From the NCBI RefSeq assembly GCF_024764775.1, contig NZ_JALIGC010000026.1, forward strand, positions 1-50,944: a DNA stretch of 50,944 bases. The letters are read 5' to 3'. Shown here in pieces: positions 26,655 through 35,588 of the stretch; the first letter of the stretch is position 1, and the number at the start of each line of letters is the position of its first letter. The stretch comes from Scandinavium manionii (GTDB lineage: Bacteria; Pseudomonadota; Gammaproteobacteria; Enterobacterales; Enterobacteriaceae). Below the pieces are notes generated by a model, which worked only from the letters and a program-made list of their open reading frames with translations, ran no database searches and had not been told where the DNA came from. Position numbers and translations under genes: made by a program.

Positions 26655-27866
26655 CGTCCGCGACAGCACCGACGCCACCACGCAGGAAATCAGTAAGCCG
26701 GGCAGCAGTGCATACTGCCCGGTCATTTCACAGATCATCAATGTCGACATAATGGGTGCATGCGTTGTAGCCGCCAACAGTGTGGCCATTCCCGTCAACC
26801 CCATCAGCACCGCCATTTCATTGCCGTCCGGCAGCCATAGCCCCCAGAATCGGGCATACAACATGCCAATCGCCATACCGACAAACAGCGTTGGCGTGAA
26901 TACGCCGCCCGGCGCACCGGAGCCGCTGCTCGACAGCACTGCCAGCAATTTACACAAAAACACGCCCGCCACTGCGCCAAATAGCGGCGGCGCCAGCAGA
27001 TAGCTTTGCACCACACTGTAGCCATTGCCCCAGACCGCAGGCGTTAATAACGACAGCAACCCGACGATAAATCCGCCCAGCGCCAACTGCCATGGCGGAG
27101 ACAGTTTGAGCCGTAAAAACAGCGAATGGGTGAAACCCATCAGCCAGATAAACACTGGCCCGCACAGCCCGGCGAGCAGCCCGGTCGCCAGCATCATGCC
27201 GTAAGTGCCCGCACTGTGTGGGGCGTCGACGTGAACCACATACAGCAACGCCGGGCCACCGCTCAGCAGATTGGTTATCAGCAGGGCAATCACCGCCGCG
27301 ACCACTACCGGCCCGAGCGAGGCCAGCATTAACGTGCCGAACAAGATTTCTGCGATAAACAGGCTGCCCGCCAATGGCGCGTGATAAGCGCTGGCCATCC
27401 CGGCGGCGGCTCCGCAGGCAATCCACAGTTTCCATTCGTCTTTGGGCGTAAAACGTTTAGCAAAGAAAGAGGCGGCGAGAGCAGCGAGCAGGATCATCGC
27501 ACCTTCGCGGCCAATGGCGCTGCCGCTAACCACAACCAGCAACGACGCAAGAGATTTCACCAGACTCGCGCCGTAATCGAACTGTCCGTCGCCGGTTTCC
27601 AGTGCTTCCATGTAATCCGTTGGGGCATGCGGTCGCTGGCGAGTGTAACGCTGCCAGCCCCACAGCAGTAGCCCGGCAGCGAGTCCACCGAGCGCAGGCG
27701 TCAACAGCCGTCGCCACCAGGGCAAGCTGCCAGCGGCGTACACCAGGCTTTTGCTGTCGTCGCTCAAAAACAGCCACTCGAGCAGATACATGGCGTGACG
27801 AAACAGCGCCACGGCAAGGGCGGCAAGAATGCCGACTATCGTCGCAATGAGCAGGCGGCGAAACAT
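26607..27866 (-). CDS. clcB: ClC-type chloride channel/transporter ClcB
   Basis: A 419-residue membrane protein (MFRRLLIATIVGILAALAVALFRHAMYLLEWLFL) of the ClC family, close to the 418 residues of E. coli ClcB. Conserved ion-path motifs are GREGAMI with the gating Glu, and SSGSGAPGGVFTPTLF. ClcB is thought to act as an electrical shunt in acid resistance. The start at 27866 was chosen by comparison with E. coli; the frame stays open to an ATG at 27902. The last 48 bases overlap bioD2, meaning the two messages are complementary at their 3' ends. Confidence 0.92.
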   Translation of the reverse strand: MFRRLLIATIVGILAALAVALFRHAMYLLEWLFLSDDSKSLVYAAGSLPWWRRLLTPALGGLAAGLLLWGWQRYTRQRPHAPTDYMEALETGDGQFDYGASLVKSLASLLVVVSGSAIGREGAMILLAALAASFFAKRFTPKDEWKLWIACGAAAGMASAYHAPLAGSLFIAEILFGTLMLASLGPVVVAAVIALLITNLLSGGPALLYVVHVDAPHSAGTYGMMLATGLLAGLCGPVFIWLMGFTHSLFLRLKLSPPWQLALGGFIVGLLSLLTPAVWGNGYSVVQSYLLAPPLFGAVAGVFLCKLLAVLSSSGSGAPGGVFTPTLFVGMAIGMLYARFWGLWLPDGNEMAVLMGLTGMATLLAATTHAPIMSTLMICEMTGQYALLPGLLISCVVASVLSRTLRQDSIYRQHVAEQG

Positions 27867-27978
27867 AGCCTGAATGTCAGGATAAGCATGAAGACGATGC
27901 ATCTTTTTTCACGGTTGATCAGAGTGATACCGTATTGTGCGAGGAAATCGGGAGCTTGGCAAAAAACAAACGCAGAAA

Positions 27979-27998
27979 TCCCCCTCGGGTGAGGGGGA
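27979..27998 (-). terminator. Terminator of the osmVWXY operon
   Basis: CCCCCTC and GAGGGGG form a perfect seven-base stem with a four-base loop, extended by A-T pairs, just after the osmV stop; the minus strand then runs into a U-rich stretch. Confidence 0.75.
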
Positions 27999-28004
27999 AA
28001 TCGG

Positions 28005-29153
28005 TTAATCTGCGGAATGGATATTCAGCGCACGGCGCGTACGGCCAGAGCTGAGATAGTCGGCAATGTAATCCTGGGAGATTTCACCGTTGTAGCGGCC
28101 GTCTTCATCGACGATAGGCATCCAGCTGGTGTTGCTTTCATATAGCTTAGAAAGCACCACGCGCAGGTTGTCCTCGGCTTTACCGGTGACGCGGAACGGG
28201 TGCAGCAGATCCGCGCAGCTGCCGGAGGCGTTACGCGCTTCCCGACGCTTCACAAAGCCCAGCGGTTTGCCGTCGTTATCCACCACCGTAATCGCACGAA
28301 TGTCGTTGTCGTCCATGGTCGAGAAGGCTTCCGGCAGGGCGGTATCGCGTTTCACGGTGATGGTTGGCTGCTGGTCGGTAACGTCACCGGCTGATACTAA
28401 CAGCAGGCGTTTCAACGTGCGGTCCTGACCGACAAACGAACCGACAAACTCATTCGCCGGTTTCGCCAGCAGTTCGTCGGGGCTGGCGCACTGTACGATG
28501 CGGCCCTGACGGAACACTGCAATACGGTCGCCGAGTTTCAGTGCTTCATCAATGTCGTGGCTGACCAGCATCACCGTTTTTTTCAGCTGGCGCTGCATCT
28601 CGAGGAACTGGTTCTGGATCACTTCACGGTTAATCGGGTCGACGGCGCCGAACGGTTCATCCATCAGTAGCACTGGTGGATCCGCTGCCAGCGCACGGAT
28701 AACCCCGATACGCTGCTGCTGTCCGCCGGACATCTCTTTCGGATAGCGGCTCAGGAATTTTTTGGGGTCCATCGCCACCATATCCATCAGCTCTTCGGCG
28801 CGCGCTTTGTAGCGGGCTTTATCCCAACCCAGCATCCGCGGCACGACGGTGATGTTTTCCTCAATGGTCATGTTCGGGAACAGACCAATCTGCTGGATAA
28901 CGTAGCCGATATTACGACGCAGGTTGACGGTGTCCATGTCGCTGGTGTCCTGGCCGTTAATCAGGATTTTCCCGCTGCTCGCCGGGATCAGGCGGTTAAT
29001 CATTTTAAGCGTCGTGGTTTTCCCGCAGCCGGACGGCCCCAGCAGGACGCACATTTCACCTTCCGGCACGTTGAGGTTGACGTTATCGACGGCGTTAAAG
29101 CTCTGGCCGTTCTTTTGCGTAAATTGTTTGGTCAGATTTTCTAACTTTATCAT
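28005..29153 (-). CDS. osmV: Osmoprotectant ABC importer, ATPase OsmV
   Basis: A 382-residue ABC ATPase starting at ATG 29153 (MIKLENLTKQFTQKNG). It has the Walker A GPSGCGKTT (39-47), the MSGGQQQR signature, Walker B VLLMDEPFG, and a C-terminal pair of CBS domains (about 265-370) that sense ionic strength in OpuC/ProV-like systems. It energises the OsmW/OsmY channel. Its start shares one base with the osmW stop read upstream (TAATG). The four-gene set next to clcB is as in Salmonella. Confidence 0.9.
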   Translation of the reverse strand: MIKLENLTKQFTQKNGQSFNAVDNVNLNVPEGEMCVLLGPSGCGKTTTLKMINRLIPASSGKILINGQDTSDMDTVNLRRNIGYVIQQIGLFPNMTIEENITVVPRMLGWDKARYKARAEELMDMVAMDPKKFLSRYPKEMSGGQQQRIGVIRALAADPPVLLMDEPFGAVDPINREVIQNQFLEMQRQLKKTVMLVSHDIDEALKLGDRIAVFRQGRIVQCASPDELLAKPANEFVGSFVGQDRTLKRLLLVSAGDVTDQQPTITVKRDTALPEAFSTMDDNDIRAITVVDNDGKPLGFVKRREARNASGSCADLLHPFRVTGKAEDNLRVVLSKLYESNTSWMPIVDEDGRYNGEISQDYIADYLSSGRTRRALNIHSAD

Positions 29154-29800
29154 TATCGAATCCCCTTTGGTGTCAGGACAATCTGCAGTCGGTGCAGCAA
29201 CCAGTCGAGCACAATAGCCAGCAGGCAAATCATTAACGCCCCGGCAATTAACATACGAATATCGCTCCCGCCAATGCCGTTCAGCAGCAGCAGGCCGAGA
29301 CCGCCCGCGCCGATGACCGCGGCTATCGCCATGACGCCGATGTTCATCACCACCGCAGTACGGATGCCGCCGAAAATCACTGGCAGCGCCATCGGGATTT
29401 CCACCCAGCGCAGACGTTGCCAGAAGGTCATGCCAATCCCTCGGCCAGCTTCACGCAGCCCCGGCGGCAGATTATCAAGCGCGGTATGGGTGTTACGTAC
29501 AATCGGCAGCAGTGAGTAAAGGAATACCGCGGTGATGGCGGGCAGGGCACCAATACCCTGACCGATCAGCGAAAACAGCGGGATCATCAGACCAAACAGC
29601 GCAATCGACGGGATGGTGAGCAAAATGGTGGTCAGGCCCAGAATCGGCGTTGCCAGCCATTTGTGGCGCACAATCAGAATACCTAGCGGCACGCCGATGA
29701 TGATTGCCAGCCCAACGGCGAGCAGAACCAGCCACAGATGCTGCCAGGTCAGCGTCGCCAGATAACTCCAGTTATCAATCATGTAGTGAATCGTATCCAT
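29153..29800 (-). CDS. osmW: Osmoprotectant ABC importer, permease OsmW
   Basis: A 215-residue BPD-type inner-membrane permease with about five to six helices and the ATPase-coupling loop EAGRGIGMTFWQRLRWVEIPMALPVI. It pairs with OsmY to form the channel. It starts nine bases after osmX and its stop overlaps the osmV start. In Salmonella, OsmVWXY helps uptake of compatible solutes such as glycine betaine at high osmolarity. Confidence 0.9.
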   Translation of the reverse strand: MDTIHYMIDNWSYLATLTWQHLWLVLLAVGLAIIIGVPLGILIVRHKWLATPILGLTTILLTIPSIALFGLMIPLFSLIGQGIGALPAITAVFLYSLLPIVRNTHTALDNLPPGLREAGRGIGMTFWQRLRWVEIPMALPVIFGGIRTAVVMNIGVMAIAAVIGAGGLGLLLLNGIGGSDIRMLIAGALMICLLAIVLDWLLHRLQIVLTPKGIR

Positions 29801-29809
29801 GACGCCTCC

Positions 29810-30712
29810 TTATTCCAGGCCTTTGCTGTGCAGGAAGTCCCGCGCAACCTGTTGTGGCGACTGGTGATCGATATCTACGCGCTTGTTCAGCTCGGTGATC
29901 ACCTCATTATTCAGCAGACCGGAAAGCGTGTTCATCGCTTCTTCAAGCCCCGGGTTGGCTTCCAGCGTGTCCTTACGCACCACCGGCGTCACGGCGTAGC
30001 TTGGGAAGAAACCTTTGTCATCCTTCAGCACTTTGAGATCGAAGCCTTTCACGCGGCCATCAGTGGTGTAAATCAGACCGGCATCGACGAACCCGTCGCG
30101 CACGGCGTTATACACCAGGCCTGGGTCCATCTGACGGATTTGCGGACGGTCGAGCGGCATGTTGTAGGCTTGCTGCAACGGTTTCATCCCATCGCTGCGC
30201 CCGGCGAACTCCAGATCCAGACCCAGCAGCCAGTTGTGTTTTGGGTCGGTCTGACGAATGTGTTCAATCTTCGCCACCATTTCCGACATGGTGTTGATGT
30301 TTTCCGCTTCGGCGCGTTTACGCTGCATCGCAAAGGCGTAGGTGTTGTTCATGTCTGCCGGTTTAAGCCAAATCAGGCCGAGCTTTTCATCGAGGCGTTT
30401 TACAGTGTTGTAAGACTCCTGGGGAGACATGCGCTTATTGATGTGGTTGAAGATGATGAGTGAGGTGCCGGTGTATTCCCAGGTCATGTCAATTTGCTTG
30501 TTGATCATGGCGTTGCGGGAAATTACGGTCGCAATGTTGGTTTGCGGCTGAACCTGGAAACCTTTCTTACGCAGATACTGCACGGTCATGGCGGACAAAA
30601 TATGCTGTTCGGTAAAGCTTTTGGTCGCCAGAATGATCGGGGCCGCGTGGGCCTGCCCGGCAACCATCGCCAGCGCAGCGGCGGCGACAAACAGACGTTT
30701 CAATCGTCTCAT
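29810..30712 (-). CDS. osmX: Osmoprotectant ABC importer, periplasmic binding protein OsmX
   Basis: A 300-residue binding protein with a signal peptide (MRRLKRLFVAAAALAMVAG, cleavage after QAHA) and an OpuAC-type ligand domain (IILATKSFTEQHILSAMTVQYLRKKGF ... WEYTGTSLIIFNHINKRM). It captures the solute in the periplasm. There is no lipobox Cys, so it is soluble. It lies between the two permease genes, an arrangement typical of the osmVWXY operon. Confidence 0.9.
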   Translation of the reverse strand: MRRLKRLFVAAAALAMVAGQAHAAPIILATKSFTEQHILSAMTVQYLRKKGFQVQPQTNIATVISRNAMINKQIDMTWEYTGTSLIIFNHINKRMSPQESYNTVKRLDEKLGLIWLKPADMNNTYAFAMQRKRAEAENINTMSEMVAKIEHIRQTDPKHNWLLGLDLEFAGRSDGMKPLQQAYNMPLDRPQIRQMDPGLVYNAVRDGFVDAGLIYTTDGRVKGFDLKVLKDDKGFFPSYAVTPVVRKDTLEANPGLEEAMNTLSGLLNNEVITELNKRVDIDHQSPQQVARDFLHSKGLE

Positions 30713-30731
30713 GTAATGCTCCTGATTATTG

Positions 30732-31445
30732 TTATTCGGCGGTATGCGGGCTGAGTAAGCGTCCCAGACCCGCCAACAGCGTGTCGAGGATCAGGGCGAA
30801 AAGGGCCGTCGCGACCGCGCCGAGGATAAGCGTCGGGAAGTCGTTCAGGTAAATGCCCGGGAAGATAAGCTCGCCGTAGCTGCTGGCGCCAATCAGGAAT
30901 GCCAGCGGCGCGGTACCGACGTTAATCGCGGTGGCAATGCGAATACCTGAGAGCATCACCGGCCAGGCGTTAGGAATTTCCACCTGCCACAAACGCTGCA
31001 TTTTGGTCATGCCGATACCGTTCGCTGCTTCCAGCAGAGAGCCCGGCACTGAACACAAGCCTGCGTAGGTGTTACGCACAATCGGCAGCAGTGACGCCAG
31101 AAACAGCGCCACAATCGCGGGCTTATCGCCGATGCCGACAACCACCATCGCTAACGCCAGCACCGCGAGTGGCGGCAAGGTGTTACCGATGTTGAAAATC
31201 TGCATCACGTATTCGGCGATACCGCGTGCGGCAGGACGGCTCAGAAGAATTCCGCTGGGAATACCGACCAGGAGCGCGAAGAACATTGAGGAGAACACCA
31301 GGGTCAGGTGCTGTTGTCCGAGATAGACTAAATCAACCTGACGAGAGCGGATTGTCTCAAGGCCGATTCCCCACGTGAGTAATGCCAGGACCGCGATAAT
31401 CGCGCCTATAAACAACAGCGCGCGGGTCAGTAAAGAGTTGTGCAT
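30732..31445 (-). CDS. osmY: Osmoprotectant ABC importer, permease OsmY (OsmVWXY type)
   Basis: A 237-residue BPD permease starting at ATG 31445 (MHNSLLTRALLFIGAIIAVL), the second channel subunit, with the coupling loop EAANGIGMTKMQRLWQVEIPNAWPVM. It is first in the operon. The symbol is the Salmonella osmVWXY name and must not be confused with the unrelated periplasmic OsmY of E. coli. Upstream, the 301-base gap to dmsD should hold the promoter; no gene was seen there. Confidence 0.85.
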   Translation of the reverse strand: MHNSLLTRALLFIGAIIAVLALLTWGIGLETIRSRQVDLVYLGQQHLTLVFSSMFFALLVGIPSGILLSRPAARGIAEYVMQIFNIGNTLPPLAVLALAMVVVGIGDKPAIVALFLASLLPIVRNTYAGLCSVPGSLLEAANGIGMTKMQRLWQVEIPNAWPVMLSGIRIATAINVGTAPLAFLIGASSYGELIFPGIYLNDFPTLILGAVATALFALILDTLLAGLGRLLSPHTAE

Positions 31446-31717
31446 TGCAGTGTGTCTCCCTGTGTGCATGCGTTATCGCAACGACGTTGCTTGTTGTTAT
31501 GCCATGTTCCGGCAGGGTTTAAGACCTATAGCAAGTGCTTGGGAAGGATTCCAGAAGAGGGGCGAATTAAGTGACGGGGTCAGGTTTTGTAAACAAGGTG
31601 TTACGCCTTATGACATAAAGGCTGAGTGGCAAAAGACCAGAATAGTCTTAAAGCTTAGCGGCAAAAGTGACGTTGTCACAAGAGGTGGTTTTGCAGGTGA
31701 CTGAAATTTAAGTTAAG

Positions 31718-31739
31718 TCACCCGCCGGGCGGCGGGTGA
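31718..31739 (-). terminator. Hairpin downstream of dmsD
   Basis: TCACCCGCC and GGCGGGTGA form a perfect nine-base stem with a four-base loop, eight bases after the dmsD stop. It lies in the 301-base gap 31446-31746, which otherwise shows no gene. There is only a short U-containing tail, so termination is likely but not certain. Confidence 0.6.
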
Positions 31740-31746
31740 TAGCGGA

Positions 31747-32361
31747 TTAACGATAAAGTTTTTTATCGGCAACCGGCGACAGCAATTCGGTCTGCCAGAA
31801 GGCCAGCGTCTGCTGTGCCAGCTCGCCGAGCGAGCGGTAGAAAGGATGCCCGGCATGGGCAACAAACTCTTCAAGGAAACGACCTGACCACGGCAACAGG
31901 TGCCAGCTCAACAGCTGCTGCCACTCTTCGTCGCGGTTGTTCTCTTTGAGCCAGGCGGCCAGCATCAGCAGAGTACCGAAATGATCTTCCGGCTCATTCT
32001 GCTGCGCTTCAAAGGCGATTCCGTTTTCACGCATCCACTGGCGTAGAGCGAGGGTTGAGTCACCAAACAGGACGTTTTCGCGATCCAGCCAGACCGAACC
32101 CCACGGCGGTGCGGGTAGTGCGTAGGGGCCGACGAAAAGACGTTGAAATGCTTCGCTGAGTGGCTCCTCTGACTCGGCCTGAAAACTGTCGACCAGCTCT
32201 GGTTTGAAAGGAATCGATTCCGGCCACTGCTGCGCCCAGCTTCCGTCACGGAAGGCGGCGATCAGTGGGGCGATGTTTTCGCTCTGCGGGTCATAATAAA
32301 ACAGTCCACCCAGCACGCGGCCAGTGATGGCGATGGCTTCAACGAAGCGCGGTTGATTCAT
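31747..32361 (-). CDS. dmsD: Tat proofreading chaperone DmsD
   Basis: A 204-residue all-helical TorD-family redox-enzyme maturation protein with E. coli DmsD's length and sequence (FVGPYALPAPPWGSVWLDRENVLFGDSTLALRQWM). It binds the twin-arginine leader of DmsA, YnfE and YnfF and holds export until the molybdenum cofactor is in place. In E. coli it is the last gene after ynfEFGH; here it follows the catalytic gene directly, 95 bases on. Confidence 0.93.
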   Translation of the reverse strand: MNQPRFVEAIAITGRVLGGLFYYDPQSENIAPLIAAFRDGSWAQQWPESIPFKPELVDSFQAESEEPLSEAFQRLFVGPYALPAPPWGSVWLDRENVLFGDSTLALRQWMRENGIAFEAQQNEPEDHFGTLLMLAAWLKENNRDEEWQQLLSWHLLPWSGRFLEEFVAHAGHPFYRSLGELAQQTLAFWQTELLSPVADKKLYR

Positions 32362-32456
32362 AACATTTTCCTTGCTGCGGCGGGGAATGCTCCCCGCCGG
32401 TGGACTTCACTTATTAAACATATAACGGCGTTTTCCCACGCCGTCACGCAGAAGGA

Positions 32457-34901
32457 CTATACCTTCTCGATCTGCACCAGATTAGTATGCTGCGGGTTGC
32501 CTTTCGCCAGAGGCGACGGACGATGTGTGGTCAGCGTGTTGATGCATGACCCATGATCGATTCGGTCCCCGTTCATACTGGCATCATGCCACGCGCCCTG
32601 GCCCATTGCGCTCACACCCGGCATGATGCGCGGGGTGACTTTCGCCTCAATACGCAACTCGCCACGATCGTTAAAGACCCGCACCATATCACCGCTACGA
32701 ATGCCGCGTTTGGCTGCGTCCGCTGGGTTGAGCCACACTTCCTGACGACAGGCGGCTTTCAGCACGTCGACGTTACCATAGCTGGAGTGCGTGCGGGCTT
32801 TATAATGGAAGCCAAACAGCTGCAGCGGGAAGGTATCGCGCTGTGGGGCATCCCAGCCGTCAAACGTTGACGCGTACACCGGCAGCGGGCTGATAGTGTC
32901 GTCTTTTTCCAGCTCCCAGCTTTCGGCGATGCTGGCCAGCTGTGCAGAGTAAATTTCAATTTTACCCGACGGCGTTTTCAGCGGGTTGGCGTCCGGGTCT
33001 TTACGGAAATCCTTATAAGCCACGAAATGGCCGTTAGGGTCTTTGCGTTTGTAAATTCCCATCGCTTTCAGCGCTTCATAAGAAGGGAGTTCCGGGTCTT
33101 TGGCGAGCATTTTGGCGTACAGGAATTGCAGCCATTCCGCCTGCGTACGGCCTTCGGTAAATTTCTGATGCACGTCAGCGCCGAGGCGTTTTGCCACTTC
33201 GCTCATGATCCAGTAAATCGGTTTGCGTTCGAATTTCGCATTTGTAGCAGGCTGGATGAAAATCAGATAACCCATATTACCCGCGTAATCGTTAGGAATG
33301 ATATCTTCCTGCTCCACGGTCATCAGGTCCGGCAGCAGCAGGTCAGCGTATTTTGCCGAGGCGGTCATAAAGTTTTCGATGACCACAATCATTTCGCATT
33401 TTTTATCATCCTGAAGAATGTCGTGGGTGCGATTAATCTGCGAATGCTGGTTGATTATTGTGTTACCAGCGTAGTTCCAGATGAACTTAATGGGCACATC
33501 CAGTTTATCTTTACCGCGCACCCCGTCACGGATGGCGGTCATTTCGGTGCCACGTTCAATGGCATCGGTCCAGGTGAAACAGGAGATTGCGGTTTTCACC
33601 GGGTTTTGCAGCACCGGCATACGTTCAATTGTGATGGTGTAGGTCGATTCACGCGCGCCACTGTTACCACCGTTAATGCCCACGTTGCCCGTCAGTATCG
33701 GCAGCATGGCGATAGCGCGCGCCGTCAGTTCACCATTGGCCTGGCGTTGTGGGCCCCAGCCCTGGCAGATATACGCAGGTTTGGCAGTGCCGATTTCACG
33801 CGCCAGTTTGATGATTTTATCCGCTGGGATCCCGGTAATACGTGAGGCCCATTCCGGTGTTTTAGCGGTAGCGTCGTCGCCTTGACCGAGAATATACGCC
33901 TTGTAATGCCCATTGGCGGGCGCGCCTTCCGGCAGCGTTTTTTCATCATAGCCGACGCAGTATTTGTCGAGGAACGGCTGGTCGACGAGATTTTCGGCAA
34001 TCAACACCCAGGCGATGCCCGCCACTAGCGCGGCGTCTGTACCTGGGCGAATCGGCACCCATTCGTCTTCGCGCCCGGCGGCGGTGTCGGTATAACGCGG
34101 ATCGATGACGATCATTCTGGCGTTAGAACGCTCGCGGGCCTGCTCCAGATACCAGGTAATGCCGCCGCCGCTCATGCGGGTTTCTGCCGGGTTGTTACCG
34201 AACATCACCACCAGCTGACTGTTCTCGATATCGGAGGTGCTGTTGCCCTCATTCGATCCATAGGTGTAGGGCATGGCACAGGCAATCTGTGCGGTACTGT
34301 ATGTACCATAATGACTGAGAAAACCGCCGTAGCAGTTCATCAGACGTGCCACCAAAGAGGCATACGGCGAAGAGCGTGTGATATTGCCGCCAACAATCCC
34401 GGAGGTGTAGTTAATGTAAACGGCTTCGTTGCCGTACTCTTTCACTATCTGTTTTAGGCTGTCGGTCAACATATCGAGCGCTTCAGGCCAACTGATACGT
34501 TCGAACTTGCCTTCACCACGTTTGCCGACGCGCTTCATCGGGTAATTCAGGCGTTCCGGGTGATTGATACGGCGGCGAATAGAGCGCCCGCGCAGACAGG
34601 CGCGCACCTGATGATCACCGTAGATATCATGGCCGGTATTGTCGGTTTCGACCCAGTATACTTCATCGTCGCGCACGTGCAGACGCAGGGCGCAGCGACT
34701 ACCGCAGTTTACCGAACAGGCGCCCCAGACTACTTTGTCATCAGGCTGTGTGGCCTGTTGAACGGCGGCGGCTGCATTTTTCAGGGTAAAGGGAAGTGAA
34801 ATTCCACTGGCGGCGAGGGCCATAGAGCCAATAGCAGTGGATTTGATCAGGCTGCGGCGGCTGATCCCGCCGGGGTGTACATGCTGTTCACTATCAGACA
34901 T
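32457..34901 (-). CDS. ynfE: Tat-exported molybdopterin oxidoreductase, YnfE/YnfF type
   Basis: An 814-residue DMSO-reductase-family catalytic subunit, very close to E. coli YnfE/YnfF (selenate reductase/DmsA paralogues). The Tat leader has SRRSLIK with twin Arg at 15-16 and an AAAA cleavage area. After it, CSVNCGSRC plus a later Cys in VRACLRGRS ligate an iron-sulfur cluster; bis-MGD cofactor and substrate domains fill the rest (VVMFGNNPAETRMSGGG; GNVGINGGNSGARES). It could equally be called ynfF. In E. coli the electron-transfer subunit YnfG and membrane anchor YnfH follow; neither is here. Confidence 0.9.
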   Translation of the reverse strand: MSDSEQHVHPGGISRRSLIKSTAIGSMALAASGISLPFTLKNAAAAVQQATQPDDKVVWGACSVNCGSRCALRLHVRDDEVYWVETDNTGHDIYGDHQVRACLRGRSIRRRINHPERLNYPMKRVGKRGEGKFERISWPEALDMLTDSLKQIVKEYGNEAVYINYTSGIVGGNITRSSPYASLVARLMNCYGGFLSHYGTYSTAQIACAMPYTYGSNEGNSTSDIENSQLVVMFGNNPAETRMSGGGITWYLEQARERSNARMIVIDPRYTDTAAGREDEWVPIRPGTDAALVAGIAWVLIAENLVDQPFLDKYCVGYDEKTLPEGAPANGHYKAYILGQGDDATAKTPEWASRITGIPADKIIKLAREIGTAKPAYICQGWGPQRQANGELTARAIAMLPILTGNVGINGGNSGARESTYTITIERMPVLQNPVKTAISCFTWTDAIERGTEMTAIRDGVRGKDKLDVPIKFIWNYAGNTIINQHSQINRTHDILQDDKKCEMIVVIENFMTASAKYADLLLPDLMTVEQEDIIPNDYAGNMGYLIFIQPATNAKFERKPIYWIMSEVAKRLGADVHQKFTEGRTQAEWLQFLYAKMLAKDPELPSYEALKAMGIYKRKDPNGHFVAYKDFRKDPDANPLKTPSGKIEIYSAQLASIAESWELEKDDTISPLPVYASTFDGWDAPQRDTFPLQLFGFHYKARTHSSYGNVDVLKAACRQEVWLNPADAAKRGIRSGDMVRVFNDRGELRIEAKVTPRIMPGVSAMGQGAWHDASMNGDRIDHGSCINTLTTHRPSPLAKGNPQHTNLVQIEKV

Positions 34902-34982
34902 CGCTCACTCCATTTTTTATTTATGCACCGGACGCGCAGGCCGACTTTTGATGGAGGGATGTTACTTACTTAGAGGTATAGA

Positions 34983-35015
34983 GATATTATCCCCGGTCAA
35001 TCTAGGGATAATATC
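34983..35015 (-). promoter_or_regulatory. Inverted repeat between ynfD and ynfE
   Basis: GATATTATCCC and GGGATAATATC, perfect 11-base arms with an 11-base spacer, lie in the 133-base gap 34902-35034. It could be a protein-binding site for the reductase gene or a terminator for ynfD; the lack of a clean U-run leaves this open. Confidence 0.45.
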
Positions 35016-35034
35016 TTTCGTTTGAAGGCGAAGA

Positions 35035-35292
35035 CTACTGCTGATCGTTGCCGTTGCGGGTGTAGAGAATTTTGAAGGTGTCGTTGGCGCAATGCCCGAC
35101 CACCTGTGCATCCGGCCTGTCTGCCTGGTCGTTCGGCACAATATTCAGCGTAAACCCGGATTCCGGCACGCCGTTGGTCACTATTTTCTGCTGGATGTCA
35201 TCCTTAACTCGCTCGCAGGACTCCGGGGCAGCAGCGAAAGCAGGCATCGCGCCAGCCAGTAACAGTGCAAATAGCCAGTGAGTCTTTTTCAT
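35035..35292 (-). CDS. ynfD: DUF1161 small periplasmic protein YnfD
   Basis: An 85-residue protein from ATG 35292 (AAGGAG six bases upstream), starting with a signal peptide (MKKTHWLFALLLAGAMPAFA). The mature part has ESCERVKDDIQQKIVTNGVP and HCANDTFKILYTR with a Cys pair likely to be disulfide bonded, matching the DUF1161 family and E. coli YnfD in sequence and position, next to ynfE. Function unknown. Confidence 0.88.
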   Translation of the reverse strand: MKKTHWLFALLLAGAMPAFAAAPESCERVKDDIQQKIVTNGVPESGFTLNIVPNDQADRPDAQVVGHCANDTFKILYTRNGNDQQ

Positions 35293-35588
35293 ACGCATCT
35301 CCTTGTCGCTATGGTGAGATAAAAGCATAGCACTCGTCGTGTAAGTAGCTGTCTTTGAAGTTAAGTTTCTGAAATTTCTGAGAGTAGGGAGAAATCACCA
35401 AAATCTCACCAATCCTGTTCCTCAATATCACACCACCAAACGGACCCAATCGTTACGCTGGCGGCTAGTTAAATTTAATAATAAACAAGTTAAATGATTT
35501 TCATTTAGATAATGGCACATAGGGTTTAATGTTTTATTAAGGTTTGCCTCACACTCAAAAAAATATATCCCAACAGGTTGCGATTTTT

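Noticed and set aside
29738..30463. 241-codon open frame opposite osmX and osmW
   Set aside because: Shadow spanning two certain genes in the other strand.
31375..31704. 109-codon plus-strand frame in the osmY-dmsD gap
   Set aside because: Starts inside osmY antisense, no ribosome site and no protein-like pattern; the gap more likely holds a promoter and a terminator.
33027..33845. 272-codon open frame opposite the ynfE-type gene
   Set aside because: Lies inside a certain molybdoenzyme gene; no start signal and no family resemblance.
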